44,248 nt of DNA from a bacterium. GTDB taxonomy: Bacteria; Chlamydiota; Chlamydiia; Chlamydiales; SM23-39. A program made the translations under genes and the position numbers. The number at the start of each line of letters is the position of its first letter. Position 1 is the stretch's first letter. The notes beneath the pieces were generated by a model that saw nothing but the letters and a program-made list of their open reading frames with translations, made no database searches and was not told the DNA's origin. Of the stretch, positions 8,246 through 14,990 are shown piece after piece. The DNA lies in the NCBI GenBank assembly GCA_021811265.1, contig JAJZPH010000012.1, positions 1 through 44,248 of the forward strand, read 5' to 3'.

Positions 8246-8419
8246 ATGGTATGCTGTAGATGTAAAAAAGAGCCTAAAGAATCCACTTGTGAAGCATGTG
8301 GAATGCCAATGAAACAGAAAGAAGATTTTGGTACAAAGGCTGATGGGTCTCCATCTTCTCAATATTGTGTTCATTGTTTTCAAAAAGGAAAGCTTATAGG
8401 TGGCAAAAAAAAGAACTGA
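8246..8419 (+). CDS. small zinc-ribbon protein (57 aa)
   Basis: A short protein matching the putative zinc-ribbon family PF12674. Cys15-x-x-Cys18 begins the CGMPM motif, followed by DFGTKADGS and Cys41-x-x-Cys44 in YCVHCFQKGK. The four cysteines would bind one zinc. Extra cysteines at residues 3, 4 and 6 precede the domain. It starts at ATG 8246, preceded by CGGAGAGAG, rather than at an upstream codon. In other bacteria such domains occur alone or fused to transcription factors; the function is unknown. Confidence 0.75.
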   Translation: MVCCRCKKEPKESTCEACGMPMKQKEDFGTKADGSPSSQYCVHCFQKGKLIGGKKKN

Positions 8420-8426
8420 CTCCCGC

Positions 8427-8454
8427 CCCATAGCTAAAGCTAGGGGGTTTGAGA
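8427..8454. other. stem-loop after the zinc-ribbon gene
   Basis: CCCC-A-TAGCT and AGCTAGGGG pair around a short AA loop, followed by TTTGAGAAAGCTT rather than a run of T. The setting (GACTCCCGCC before, GGGGGTTTGAGAAAGC after) recalls the right-end hairpin of IS200/IS605-type elements from memory. It could equally be a plain transcription-end hairpin. Confidence 0.35.
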
Positions 8455-8647
8455 AAGCTTGGTTGTCTGCGTATTAAACTTTATCACTTTGCCACCAGCA
8501 TTTCCAGCTTTGCGGAAAAGCATGTTCAGAAACATTTCTGTTTGATTTATAATTCATGACAAGTAGTGCGCCTCTGTGCGACACATAACACAAAGAAAAA
8601 GCTTAAGATCAGCAAATTCTTCCAGAAAAAGTCGATTTTTCGCCCTT

Positions 8648-8793
8648 GATCAAGTGGGACACTGTAAAGAATATAAGGAAACTCTGTTGAGATATTTTTT
8701 CATCCTTGATGCTCTCAAACCACAAACAGCAAATAAAATTGCTCATGAAAATTTCTTAAAAATTTTGCCGAAAAAAAAGTAAAAGAGCTCTTC
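8648..8793 (+). pseudogene. duplicated 3' end of the amidohydrolase gene
   Basis: This encodes the last 45 or so residues of an amidohydrolase (from DQVGH to ILPKKK), nearly identical to the C-terminus of the gene at 5089-6075. The last 60 bp, including the stop codon and the following AAAGAGCTCTTC, are identical in both copies. Substitutions further upstream are mostly at third codon positions, so the copy was probably once part of a functional paralogue or was partly homogenised by gene conversion. The 5' part is absent and there is no start signal. It forms a direct repeat with 5941-6086. Confidence 0.85.
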
Positions 8794-8842
8794 TTGAGCC
8801 TTCGAGTGCAGAGGTCAATTATTACTAGCTTTTAGCACTAAT

Positions 8843-9247
8843 TTATAAATCAATGAATGTCGTTGGTTTGCCCATGTCCTGCATAGTCCAAGTGGTAGCT
8901 TTTCCTTTTAGTCGAAAAATCCCGAGGGCGTCGTAACCGTTTTTGTAAAAAGACTTTAAAAATGGCCGGTTTTCTACAATCTCTTTTTTCATCGTCAAAT
9001 CTTCAACGATCTCCATCTTGCCGCGTACCCTTACCTGGATCCCCTCGGCGAAGTAACAGACTTCTACTTCTGGGTTTTTAGCTACTTGTTTGAAGACATC
9101 TTTCATTTTACCGGTATAAAATATCAGTCCATCTTCGTCGGCACGAAAGGTGTCCATGCCTCGTACTCTGGCAGCTACTCCATCGACTGTTCCAAGATAA
9201 CCTATGCGACTTTTAGTAATGAATGCCAAGATTTCATTTTTATCCAT
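8843..9247 (-). CDS. pyridoxamine 5'-phosphate oxidase-family (split-barrel flavin-binding) protein (134 aa)
   Basis: A small single-domain split-barrel protein. The N-terminus is MDKNEILAFITKSRIGYLGT, then GVAARVRGMDTFRADEDGLIFYTG, then the basic KMKDVFKQVAKNPEVEVCYF typical of general-stress/PNPOx-like proteins. Such proteins bind FMN or F420 and reduce small molecules, but the substrate is unknown. I chose ATG 9247, which has GGAG eight bases upstream. The longer open frame beginning at 9403 is an artefact of the transposon remnant lying upstream. Confidence 0.8.
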   Translation of the reverse strand: MDKNEILAFITKSRIGYLGTVDGVAARVRGMDTFRADEDGLIFYTGKMKDVFKQVAKNPEVEVCYFAEGIQVRVRGKMEIVEDLTMKKEIVENRPFLKSFYKNGYDALGIFRLKGKATTWTMQDMGKPTTFIDL

Positions 9248-9312
9248 GAAAACACTCCACTTTGTTAGCAACGTTTGAAGAATTTTAGCGCAGACGATAA
9301 ATTGCTTCAAGC

Positions 9313-9330
9313 TATACACAAAGAACTTGG
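9313..9330 (+). repeat. MITE terminal repeat, solo copy
   Basis: TATACACAAAGAACTTGG, the left terminal repeat of the 167-bp MITE family, is fused directly to the IS630 transposase remnant that starts at 9331. This links the MITE to an IS630-type element. Confidence 0.75.
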
Positions 9331-9640
9331 TTCGTTGCTTATACGGTTCCTGGAATGCGCAACTGGCTTCAACGGCATGGGTTTTCTTACAAAAAGCCCT
9401 CAATAGTTCCTGGCAAGGCCAATGAGCAGCAACAAAGAGAGCGGCTGGCTGAGAGAATACGAGAAACTAAAACAGACTTTGCCTAAGGATGAAGCGATCG
9501 GTTTCATAGATGGAGTGCATCCTACGCATAACGTACAGCCAGCCTATGGATGGATCAAAAAAGGCGTGAGGAAAGAGATCTTCGCTAATACAGGGCGATC
9601 TCGGCTCAATCTTTCCGGCATAATAGTCGCCCAACGGTTC
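9331..9640 (+). pseudogene. frameshifted IS630-family transposase fragment
   Basis: Two overlapping frames together rebuild the middle of an IS630-type transposase. From about 9331 the first frame reads AYTVPGMRNWLQRHGFSYKK and continues to PGKANEQQQ. From about 9440 a second frame reads LREYEKLKQTLPKDEAIGF, then DGVHPTHNVQPAYGWIKKG and GRSRLNLSG. These are the helix-turn-helix tail and the first DDE strand region (the Asp of F-x-DG-x-HP-T-H). A frameshift near 9420-9440 and loss of both ends make it inactive. A MITE terminal repeat abuts its left edge. Confidence 0.8.
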
Positions 9641-9652
9641 TCTCTTCGCCGT

Positions 9653-10084
9653 TTAATTCTGCTTTGAAAATTTATCGCCACAAATGGTTGCAATAATCAT
9701 TCCTTCAATAGGCCTTTTGATTAAATCAACAAGCGTCCAGTAAATAACAACTGTCGTCGCAACTGTCATAAAAGTATACGTTGCTAACATGCCTGGCAAA
9801 GTTCCCACTGCAAATACAATGAATCCAAAAACACACCCCTTAACACACTTATTTTTTCCTGGAATTCCCTTGTTGATCATTGCATAAACAAAAGCAAGGA
9901 TCACATTTAGCAAAAGGCCCGCAATGATAAATCCCATGCCGGGGCAACCCTCCATCGGTTTCCACACATTTACTGGCTCTAAGCTATATACCCAGTTAAA
10001 AATTCCTCCACAAGTCACAGCTCCCACAAACGCTTGAAAAATCGTCACAACTATTCCTGCCATAATTACCCTTACTGCTTTCAT
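9653..10084 (-). CDS. integral membrane protein of unknown function (143 aa)
   Basis: Four hydrophobic segments (about residues 6-30, 48-68, 83-104 and 107-127) suggest a small inner-membrane protein. A Cys pair in the KNKCVKGC loop and a Cys-Pro-Gly in the first loop are visible. I do not recognise the family. It starts at ATG with a strong AAGGAG about nine bases upstream, so the gene call is firm. It is divergent from the tyrosine permease unit. Confidence 0.75.
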   Translation of the reverse strand: MKAVRVIMAGIVVTIFQAFVGAVTCGGIFNWVYSLEPVNVWKPMEGCPGMGFIIAGLLLNVILAFVYAMINKGIPGKNKCVKGCVFGFIVFAVGTLPGMLATYTFMTVATTVVIYWTLVDLIKRPIEGMIIATICGDKFSKQN

Positions 10085-10148
10085 TTTTTTTCTCCTTTTT
10101 TCAGCTTTATTTGCTCACTTGCGGTGATTATAGAAATTTCTCTTAAAA

Positions 10149-10166
10149 TTTTCCCAATCAAAAGTT
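10149..10166. repeat. 18-bp repeat, possible insertion-sequence end (copy 2)
   Basis: A second occurrence of TTTTCCCAATCAAAAGTT, identical to the copy next to the ISL3 remnant near 1276. There is no transposase here, so it may be a solo element end. It lies just upstream of the putative promoter of the tyrP unit. Confidence 0.4.
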
Positions 10167-10196
10167 ACGCAGAATAGGGCATTTTTTCAATTGCTC

Positions 10197-10226
10197 TTGA
10201 AAAAAAACAATCGAAGAGTCTATTTT
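10197..10226 (+). promoter_or_regulatory. putative promoter of the tyrP leader
   Basis: TTGAAA (10197-10202) and TATTTT (10221-10226) are separated by 18 bp, a plausible sigma66/sigma70-type promoter. Transcription would start near 10233, giving a 5' leader of about 178 nt before the permease ATG, enough for the leader peptide and terminator. Confidence 0.4.
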
Positions 10227-10255
10227 AAAATTGTTATTCTTTTTGGGAGAGTATC

Positions 10256-10333
10256 ATGAAATTGGTTCATTTTGTTTCAAATGGTAAAAATCTCTTCTTG
10301 TCTCCCTTTTCTTATTATTATCGCACGATCTAA
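10256..10333 (+). CDS. putative Tyr-rich leader peptide of the tyrP attenuator (25 aa)
   Basis: A 25-codon frame with its own ribosome binding site (GGGAGAG, six bases before ATG) and a TAA stop. It ends in FLSPFSYYYRTI. Three consecutive TAT Tyr codons (10313-10321) lie four codons before the stop, and four Phe codons occur in all. The stop is eight bases upstream of an intrinsic-terminator hairpin, and the next gene is an aromatic amino acid permease. This is the layout of amino-acid attenuators such as those of trp and phe operons. Ribosome stalling on scarce charged tRNA-Tyr would be the sensing step. I could not identify an unambiguous antiterminator; pairing of GGGAGA (about 10245-10250) with TCTCCC (10301-10306) is one alternative fold. 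Confidence 0.6.
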   Translation: MKLVHFVSNGKNLFLSPFSYYYRTI

Positions 10334-10340
10334 TTCTTTT

Positions 10341-10385
10341 ACATCTAGGGCAGTTTTTCTCTTGCCTTGATGTTTTTGTTTATTT
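10341..10385 (+). terminator. intrinsic terminator / attenuator upstream of tyrP
   Basis: ACATC-T-AGGGCA (10341-10352) pairs with TGCCTTGATGT (10363-10373). The stem has eleven pairs with one bulged T, one G-U pair and a 10-base T-rich loop, followed immediately by TTTTTGTTTATTTC. It stands between the leader-peptide stop and the permease ATG at 10411, so it would terminate before the gene unless disrupted. Confidence 0.65.
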
Positions 10386-10410
10386 CAAGAATTGAAAATT
10401 TAGGAGTTTT

Positions 10411-11625
10411 ATGAATGGAAAAATGATTGGAAGCATCATGCTTGTTATGGGAACGTTGATTGGCGGCGGAGTGCTTGCATTGCCCATGGTAGATATTGGT
10501 GCAGGTTTTTTTTCGGTCTTTATTTTGATCGTTTTTATGTGGTTGCTAATGCTTGCAACGGGACTCATGTTTCTCGAAGTAAGTTTGTCTTTCCCAGAAG
10601 AAGGACTCAACTTTACTTCTATGGCACAGAGAACTTTGGGACGTTTTGGGCAAACCATTACGTTTTTGAGTTATCTCTTTCTACTCTATGCCCTTGTCGC
10701 TGCCTATAGCTCTGGTGGCGGTTCATTGCTTGCACAGCTCTTTTTACTTGGTAATGTGCATATACCTCCCTCTGTGTGTAGCTTCTTTTTCGTCGGCATA
10801 TTGGGAAGTTTTGTATTCCAAGGAATCAAAGCGGTCGATCTTTTCAATCGATGGCTTTTTTCGTTGAAGGCACTTTTCTTCGTAGGATCTCTTCTTTTAT
10901 TAACTCCTTACATCGATCTTTCCAGTCCTTTGATTCACCTTTCGCAATTTCGATATCTTTGGGCGGGAGCTCCCATTTTTCTGTGTTCTTTTGGATATCA
11001 CATCCTCATCCCTACTTTAACCCAATATCTTCATCGAGATCATAAGAGGATTCGCTATGTCTTAATCATTAGCACGGCTTTGACGATGTGTATCTATTCT
11101 TACTGGTTATTTGAATTGTTGGGGATCATTTCCATAGATCAATTTGACTCATTTCTTCAAGCAAAGGGATCAACGGGTGAATTTGTTGCTTTGATTTCTC
11201 GTGCTATTCAGAGTCGATGGGTTCACTGGACCATCAATGGATTTGCAAACGTTACCATCACTACTTCTTTTTTGGGGGTAAGCATGGGCCTGACTGATTT
11301 TTTGTCAGATGCTTTCAAGCGTTCAAAATTTGTCCTGGGAAAGCATGCGATTTTGTTTCTGACTTTCATTCCCCCACTGTTGTTTGCCCTTTTTTACCCT
11401 CAAGGATTTGTCTTTGCCTTGGGCTACGCAGCCATTTTTGTGGCATTTTCTCATGTAATGCTTCCGGCTTTGATGGTTTGGCAGGTGCGCAGGGCTCTCT
11501 CTTCGTCCACATTCCGAGTGATGGGAGGAAAACCCTTGATTATTTTGGTATTTTTGATTGGACTTGCTTTGATTATTCTACAAATTTTATCCCCTTACTT
11601 GCCTTACTTTGCAAAAAGGGAGTGA
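10411..11625 (+). CDS. tyrP: aromatic amino acid (tyrosine/tryptophan) permease, HAAAP family
   Basis: An inner-membrane transporter of the hydroxy/aromatic amino acid permease family, about 11 membrane segments in 404 residues. The N-terminus shows the family motif GTLIGGGVLALPM in the first helix, followed by LEVSLSFPEEGLNF and the GRFGQ loop. A second recognisable segment is HILIPTLTQYLHRD. Chlamydiae carry TyrP-type permeases and import aromatic amino acids from the host. The substrate (Tyr or Trp) cannot be fixed from motifs, but the upstream leader peptide with three Tyr codons favours tyrosine. Its own ribosome binding site (TTTAGGAG) precedes the ATG. The stop codon runs straight into an epimerase remnant. 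Confidence 0.88.
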   Translation: MNGKMIGSIMLVMGTLIGGGVLALPMVDIGAGFFSVFILIVFMWLLMLATGLMFLEVSLSFPEEGLNFTSMAQRTLGRFGQTITFLSYLFLLYALVAAYSSGGGSLLAQLFLLGNVHIPPSVCSFFFVGILGSFVFQGIKAVDLFNRWLFSLKALFFVGSLLLLTPYIDLSSPLIHLSQFRYLWAGAPIFLCSFGYHILIPTLTQYLHRDHKRIRYVLIISTALTMCIYSYWLFELLGIISIDQFDSFLQAKGSTGEFVALISRAIQSRWVHWTINGFANVTITTSFLGVSMGLTDFLSDAFKRSKFVLGKHAILFLTFIPPLLFALFYPQGFVFALGYAAIFVAFSHVMLPALMVWQVRRALSSSTFRVMGGKPLIILVFLIGLALIILQILSPYLPYFAKRE

Positions 11626-11734
11626 TCTTGCAAAATGGATTGTCCACATGGTAGAAAAGCGGGCAACAGGTATTTATAATGCCACAGGAGAGCCTATCCG
11701 CTTGGAGTTTTGCTCCAGACATGTAAAGAAGTAA
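11624..11734 (+). pseudogene. C-terminal scrap of an NAD-dependent epimerase/reductase (SDR)
   Basis: Immediately after the permease stop a frame reads DLAKWIVHMVEKRATGIYNA followed by TGEP, then runs to TAA. This matches the C-terminal part of extended short-chain dehydrogenases of the NAD-epimerase/isoflavone-reductase type (DLA-x-W-I-x-x-x-E-x-x-x-TG-x-(Y/F)NATG). The Rossmann domain and active site are missing. It is the residue of a deletion that brought the permease end next to accessory DNA. Confidence 0.6.
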
Positions 11735-11818
11735 TGAATGAATTTAGAGGCCATCGAGATCGGAGGGGAGTCGCCTTTCAGATAGGATAAGGCATAGGTT
11801 TTAGTATTGTCTTTGACT

Positions 11819-11966
11819 ACCACCAAGGAACTTGGAGAATCGGTTTTTGAAGCTACGCCAAAAACTCGGGGATCGTAAACCACCCCATATTCATTAATAT
11901 TGGTTAGTTTGCGACCTTCCAACTGCGAGGATTTTCGTGTAGCTTCAAAAACTGATTTTCCAACTT
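11819..11966 (-). repeat. degenerate copy of the 167-bp MITE (inverted)
   Basis: This carries the recognisable MITE core in reverse orientation relative to the copies at 14549 and 15503: AACTTGGAGAATCGG at the left edge, an AACTCGGGGATCGTAAAC segment, the CATATTCATTAATATTGG centre, GCGAGGATTTTCGTGTAGCT, and GATTTTCCAACTTT at the right edge. One inner arm has lost about ten bases. Terminal TATACACA sequences are eroded. Confidence 0.7.
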
Positions 11967-12021
11967 TACCTGTTTCGTGCCTTTCTACATTGAATTGACA
12001 GATCGGCGATATGTTGCTAGC

Positions 12022-13296
12022 ATGATTTCATCGAAAGTCTACCCGAGCTTTCATGTGAAGTTTTCGGTTGTAATACCCACTAGAAATCGACTGGAATATT
12101 TGAAGTCCGCAGTTTCTTCTGTGCTCCGCCAGGATTATGACAATTGGGAGCTCGTCATTTCGGACAATGATTCATCTGAAAATATTCAAGAATATGTTCT
12201 TTCTTTGCACGAGCCGCGCATCAAATATTCGCGATCCGAAGAGTTTATCTCTGTCACCAAAAATTGGAACCGCGCCATCGATTTGAGCACTGGTGATTAT
12301 GTAATTCTAATCGGTGACGATGACTGTTTGATGCAAAGCGCTTTCTCCATTGTGTACAAAATTATCAAGGAGCACTCTTGCCCAGAGTTAATTTTTGCTA
12401 ATGGACTTATGTATGTTTATCCTGGGGTATTTCCATACTTTCCCTCTGGTCATCTCACTACAATTGGCAACTGGAATCTCTGGAATTCTGAACTACCTGT
12501 GCTGTTAAAGCCTGAGCAGATGCAGAAGCTCGCCAATGAAGCGATGAATTTTCGGTTGCCATTCTCCTACAACATGCAAGTATTGACAGTGCATAAAAGT
12601 CTCATAGAAAGGTTAAGGTACAAAGATCAATTTTTTCATTCCCCATATCCTGATTTTTATGCCATGACACTTTTGATGCAAAAGGCCAATACAACAATTG
12701 GATGCCCTTATCCTTTAGCGATTGTTGGCATGAGCCCAAAGTCATACGGAGGACAGTTTTTTAACAACAACGAGAAAAAAAGCATTGATGAGCTGCATGT
12801 TGAAAAAGAGTCAAATGAATACCCAGAACTGGATGAAATTATTTTCCCAGGAACTCAATTCAATACTTGTTGGCTATATGCCCTTTCTTCAGTACAGAAG
12901 AACTTTCCTTCTGTCGCAAATTGCGAAATAAATTACGCGCGTTATCGGGAATTGCAATTATTTGAATCTTTGCATAATATGGTCTCTTTGCCATTTCAGT
13001 TTAATTCTTTATTCACATTGTATAAGCACATGTCTTTGCTAGAGAAACTAAAGTTTATGCAGCGTTTATTGCATGTAAAGTTAGTAGGGTTTTTAAGAAG
13101 ACTTTTTAGAACCGGAAGGATTCGGTCAAAATTGGATGACATAAGGATGAAATTAGATGTTCACCCAGGGCATATAAATTATGAGTTTAAAGGCAGCTAT
13201 AGCTCCATTTTGGACGTATTTGACAAAATTACACCACTCGAGTGCAAAAATCATTTCCAAAACTTTACACCCAAAGAACTTGCGAAATTTCTTTAA
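12022..13296 (+). CDS. family 2 glycosyltransferase (about 424 aa)
   Basis: GT-A fold glycosyltransferase. SVVIPTRNRLEYLKSAVSSV marks the nucleotide-sugar-binding N-terminus. VISDNDSSEN carries the first Asp pair, and LIGDDDCLM is the metal-binding DxD-type segment about 90 residues in. The catalytic domain covers roughly residues 10-230. The remainder is an uncharacterised C-terminal region with basic, possibly membrane-associating segments (VKLVGFLRRLFRTGR). The start is uncertain: ATG 12022 is preferred, but a GTG at 11977 is in frame, right behind the degenerate MITE. Likely role: surface polysaccharide or LPS modification. It stands alone, so no pathway can be assigned. Confidence 0.8.
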   Translation: MISSKVYPSFHVKFSVVIPTRNRLEYLKSAVSSVLRQDYDNWELVISDNDSSENIQEYVLSLHEPRIKYSRSEEFISVTKNWNRAIDLSTGDYVILIGDDDCLMQSAFSIVYKIIKEHSCPELIFANGLMYVYPGVFPYFPSGHLTTIGNWNLWNSELPVLLKPEQMQKLANEAMNFRLPFSYNMQVLTVHKSLIERLRYKDQFFHSPYPDFYAMTLLMQKANTTIGCPYPLAIVGMSPKSYGGQFFNNNEKKSIDELHVEKESNEYPELDEIIFPGTQFNTCWLYALSSVQKNFPSVANCEINYARYRELQLFESLHNMVSLPFQFNSLFTLYKHMSLLEKLKFMQRLLHVKLVGFLRRLFRTGRIRSKLDDIRMKLDVHPGHINYEFKGSYSSILDVFDKITPLECKNHFQNFTPKELAKFL

Positions 13297-13504
13297 AGGG
13301 CAAGGGAATGGAATTCTATAAAAGAAGAGCAGCTAACCCTTCCCGATGAAGTAAACATCGGCGTTGTCCTGATGGAGAAGGATTTTTTTAAATAACGACC
13401 ACACTAGCTTTCTTGTATGCATTTTCTCTATGAAAATTTCAGAAAAAAGACGATAGCAATCCGATGCAGAAAATGAGCTTGAAACCAATTTGTCCAAAGC
13501 TACA

Positions 13505-13942
13505 TCAAATCTTGCTTGCTCGAGAGCCAGAACTTAGATACCACCAACAACAGCCACAAAGACACAAGAGGATATATAAGCTTCCACAAGCGCGCTGCTT
13601 TTTCTCTTGCCAATCGAGCGATTCAGTTGCTTCAGTACCATTGTATCGTCTGCTATAGTCTTTTAGCTTTCTTAAGGCCTTCATTTCGGAGTCGCCGACT
13701 GTCATCCATCGGTAGTCCCTTTTCCTCCAAGTAGAAAAATAAACTAAAAATTGCCCAGATCTGCTTAAGGGGAGACAGATCCTTTCAAAGGTTTCGTCAC
13801 GATTTAGGTGTTCTGTAGCGAAGGTTTCGATTCTGTTAGAGCACCGTTCCCAACTTTCCAGCTCATGATCTGTTATACCTTCTGGTCTTACCTCAAGCGG
13901 GAATCTACTTGTTCTAATCCAAGTATCTGTATGCATGAACAT
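13505..13942 (-). CDS. hypothetical protein with C-terminal hydrophobic tail (145 aa)
   Basis: No family recognised. Residues 1-110 are polar (TDTWIRTSRF, ITDHELESWERCSNRIETF, YFSTWRKRDYRWMTVGDSEM). Residues about 120-137 form a Cys-, Leu- and Trp-rich hydrophobic segment (SLYILLCLCGCCWWYLSSG) near the end, as in a tail-anchored protein. I prefer ATG 13942, which has AAGG seven bases upstream, over the TTG at 13966. The flanking 200-280 bp on each side contain no gene. Confidence 0.5.
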   Translation of the reverse strand: MFMHTDTWIRTSRFPLEVRPEGITDHELESWERCSNRIETFATEHLNRDETFERICLPLSRSGQFLVYFSTWRKRDYRWMTVGDSEMKALRKLKDYSRRYNGTEATESLDWQEKKQRACGSLYILLCLCGCCWWYLSSGSRASKI

Positions 13943-13966
13943 AATATTACCTTGCCGGCGTGGCAA

Positions 13967-14246
13967 CTCATTCCTTTATGGATGGGAGCAAACGCCGCTC
14001 CTTCTGTTTAAGTTTTAAAAATGGGGAATTTCCTCTTCTAGTGATTATCTGCAATTTCCTTGGTCTTATGACTTATGGTAAAAGTTGCTTAACTGCTCTC
14101 AAAGGGTTTTGAAAAAAAAACTTATCAAGAAATAGAAAAAAAGAAAATAAAAATTGATAAAATAGCTAAAAATGACTGTGTTGAAAAATTCTTTTGATGC
14201 TAGAAGAGCAGTTGTTGTGACTGCAAAGATTAAGCTGTAGCTCTTA
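13967..14246. other. AT-rich intergenic region, nothing recognised
   Basis: Very AT-rich, with long A runs (14109-14160). No open frame with a start signal, no repeat of the local MITE family and no terminator-like hairpin are visible. Confidence 0.4.
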
Positions 14247-14720
14247 TCATTCAAAAGTTGTCGGATGTCTCGACTGAATGGGGCGCGTCACTTGTAAGAG
14301 AATATCCTCAGATTGTTTGCTGAAAGGGATCAAATCATGAACAAAAAAGCTCAGTAAAGGGAGTTTGTATCGCCCGGCCCGAGCTTTTCCCTCGATTGCT
14401 AATTGGTCGGTTTTTACCAAAATAGAAAGCCAACGCTGTAGCGTTCGCCTTGGAATCGAGGGAGAAAGACCTAACATGATTTCTTCAAGAGAAGCTCCCT
14501 CAGAGAATTTTCCGATGATTTCAAAAATGACATCCTTAGGTATATGTTTATACACAAAGAACGTGGAAAATCGGTTTCTAGAGCTACGCGAAAATCCTCG
14601 CGGTTGAAAGATCGTAAACGACCCAATATTAATGAAATATGGGGTAGTTTGCGATCTTTCAACCCCGAGTTTTTGGCGTGCTCCAGAAACCGATTTTCCA
14701 AGTTCTTTGTGTATACTCAT
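14247..14720 (-). pseudogene. truncated Fic-family protein N-terminus fused to a MITE
   Basis: The last 100 residues look like the N-terminal part of a Fic protein. A winged-helix segment (SIPRRTLQRWLSILVK, then AIEGKARAGRYKL) is followed by IPFSKQSEDILLQVTRPIQS and RHPTTFE. The latter matches the conserved linker (I-P-L-S, then V-x-x-P-x-x-x-R-x-P-V-x-Y-N) just before the Fic domain. The frame stops there, so the catalytic HPFxxGNG core is absent. The first 57 residues are translation of the MITE at 14549-14715; the ATG at 14720 lies at the edge of that insertion, with AAAGG upstream. It is either a pseudogene or a small DNA-binding leftover expressed from a MITE-borne start. Confidence 0.6.
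14549..14715 (+). mobile_element. palindromic MITE, copy A (167 bp)
   Basis: Bounded by TATACACAAAGAACGTGG and CCAAGTTCTTTGTGTATA. Nearly the whole element can fold into one long hairpin: outer arms GAAAATCGGTTTCT with AGAAACCGATTTTC, inner arms GGTTGAAAGATCG with CGATCTTTCAACC, and a loop around AATATTAATGAAATAT. No transposase gene. TA at both tips fits IS630/Tc1-type target choice. It lies inside the truncated Fic-like frame. It differs from copy B at eight positions by my count. Confidence 0.85.
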
Positions 14721-14926
14721 AAGCCTTTAAATTGTTCCAATTTTTTGCGCGATTTGCATTAATTGCGCCACTTTTCTTTATTATATGGCGCGATTATTGC
14801 CTTTTTTCTTGAAAAACAAGCCTGTTGTTTTATTAGTATTTGATTATAAGATGCTTGGCAGAAAGAATTCTGTTTTTCTCTATGAAAAATTATCGAAAAG
14901 CCAAATAATTTTTTGCGCGTTTTCCT

Positions 14927-14946
14927 AGACACAAAGAACTTGGAAA
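14927..14946 (+). repeat. MITE end fragment
   Basis: AGACACAAAGAACTTGGAAA matches the MITE left end with a changed tip. No second end follows directly. It lies between the end of yqeY and MITE copy A. Confidence 0.55.
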
Positions 14947-14990
14947 AATGCACATGAGGCCAAAAACCTTTGCAACTGCAGCTGCTTTTT

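Noticed and set aside
8079-8312. Open frame of 77 codons overlapping the zinc-ribbon gene
   Set aside because: No ribosome binding site and composition unlike coding; the overlapping frame with a full zinc-ribbon motif and GGAGAGAG is clearly the real gene.
9248-9403. N-terminal extension of the flavin-fold protein
   Set aside because: The extension translates the MITE end and IS630 remnant on the opposite strand. ATG 9247 has a good ribosome binding site and gives the normal family length.
14761-14795. 10-bp hairpin AATTGCGCCA / TGGCGCGATT near MITE copy A
   Set aside because: A T-run follows only on the strand that has no upstream gene. No consistent role as terminator for yqeY can be argued.
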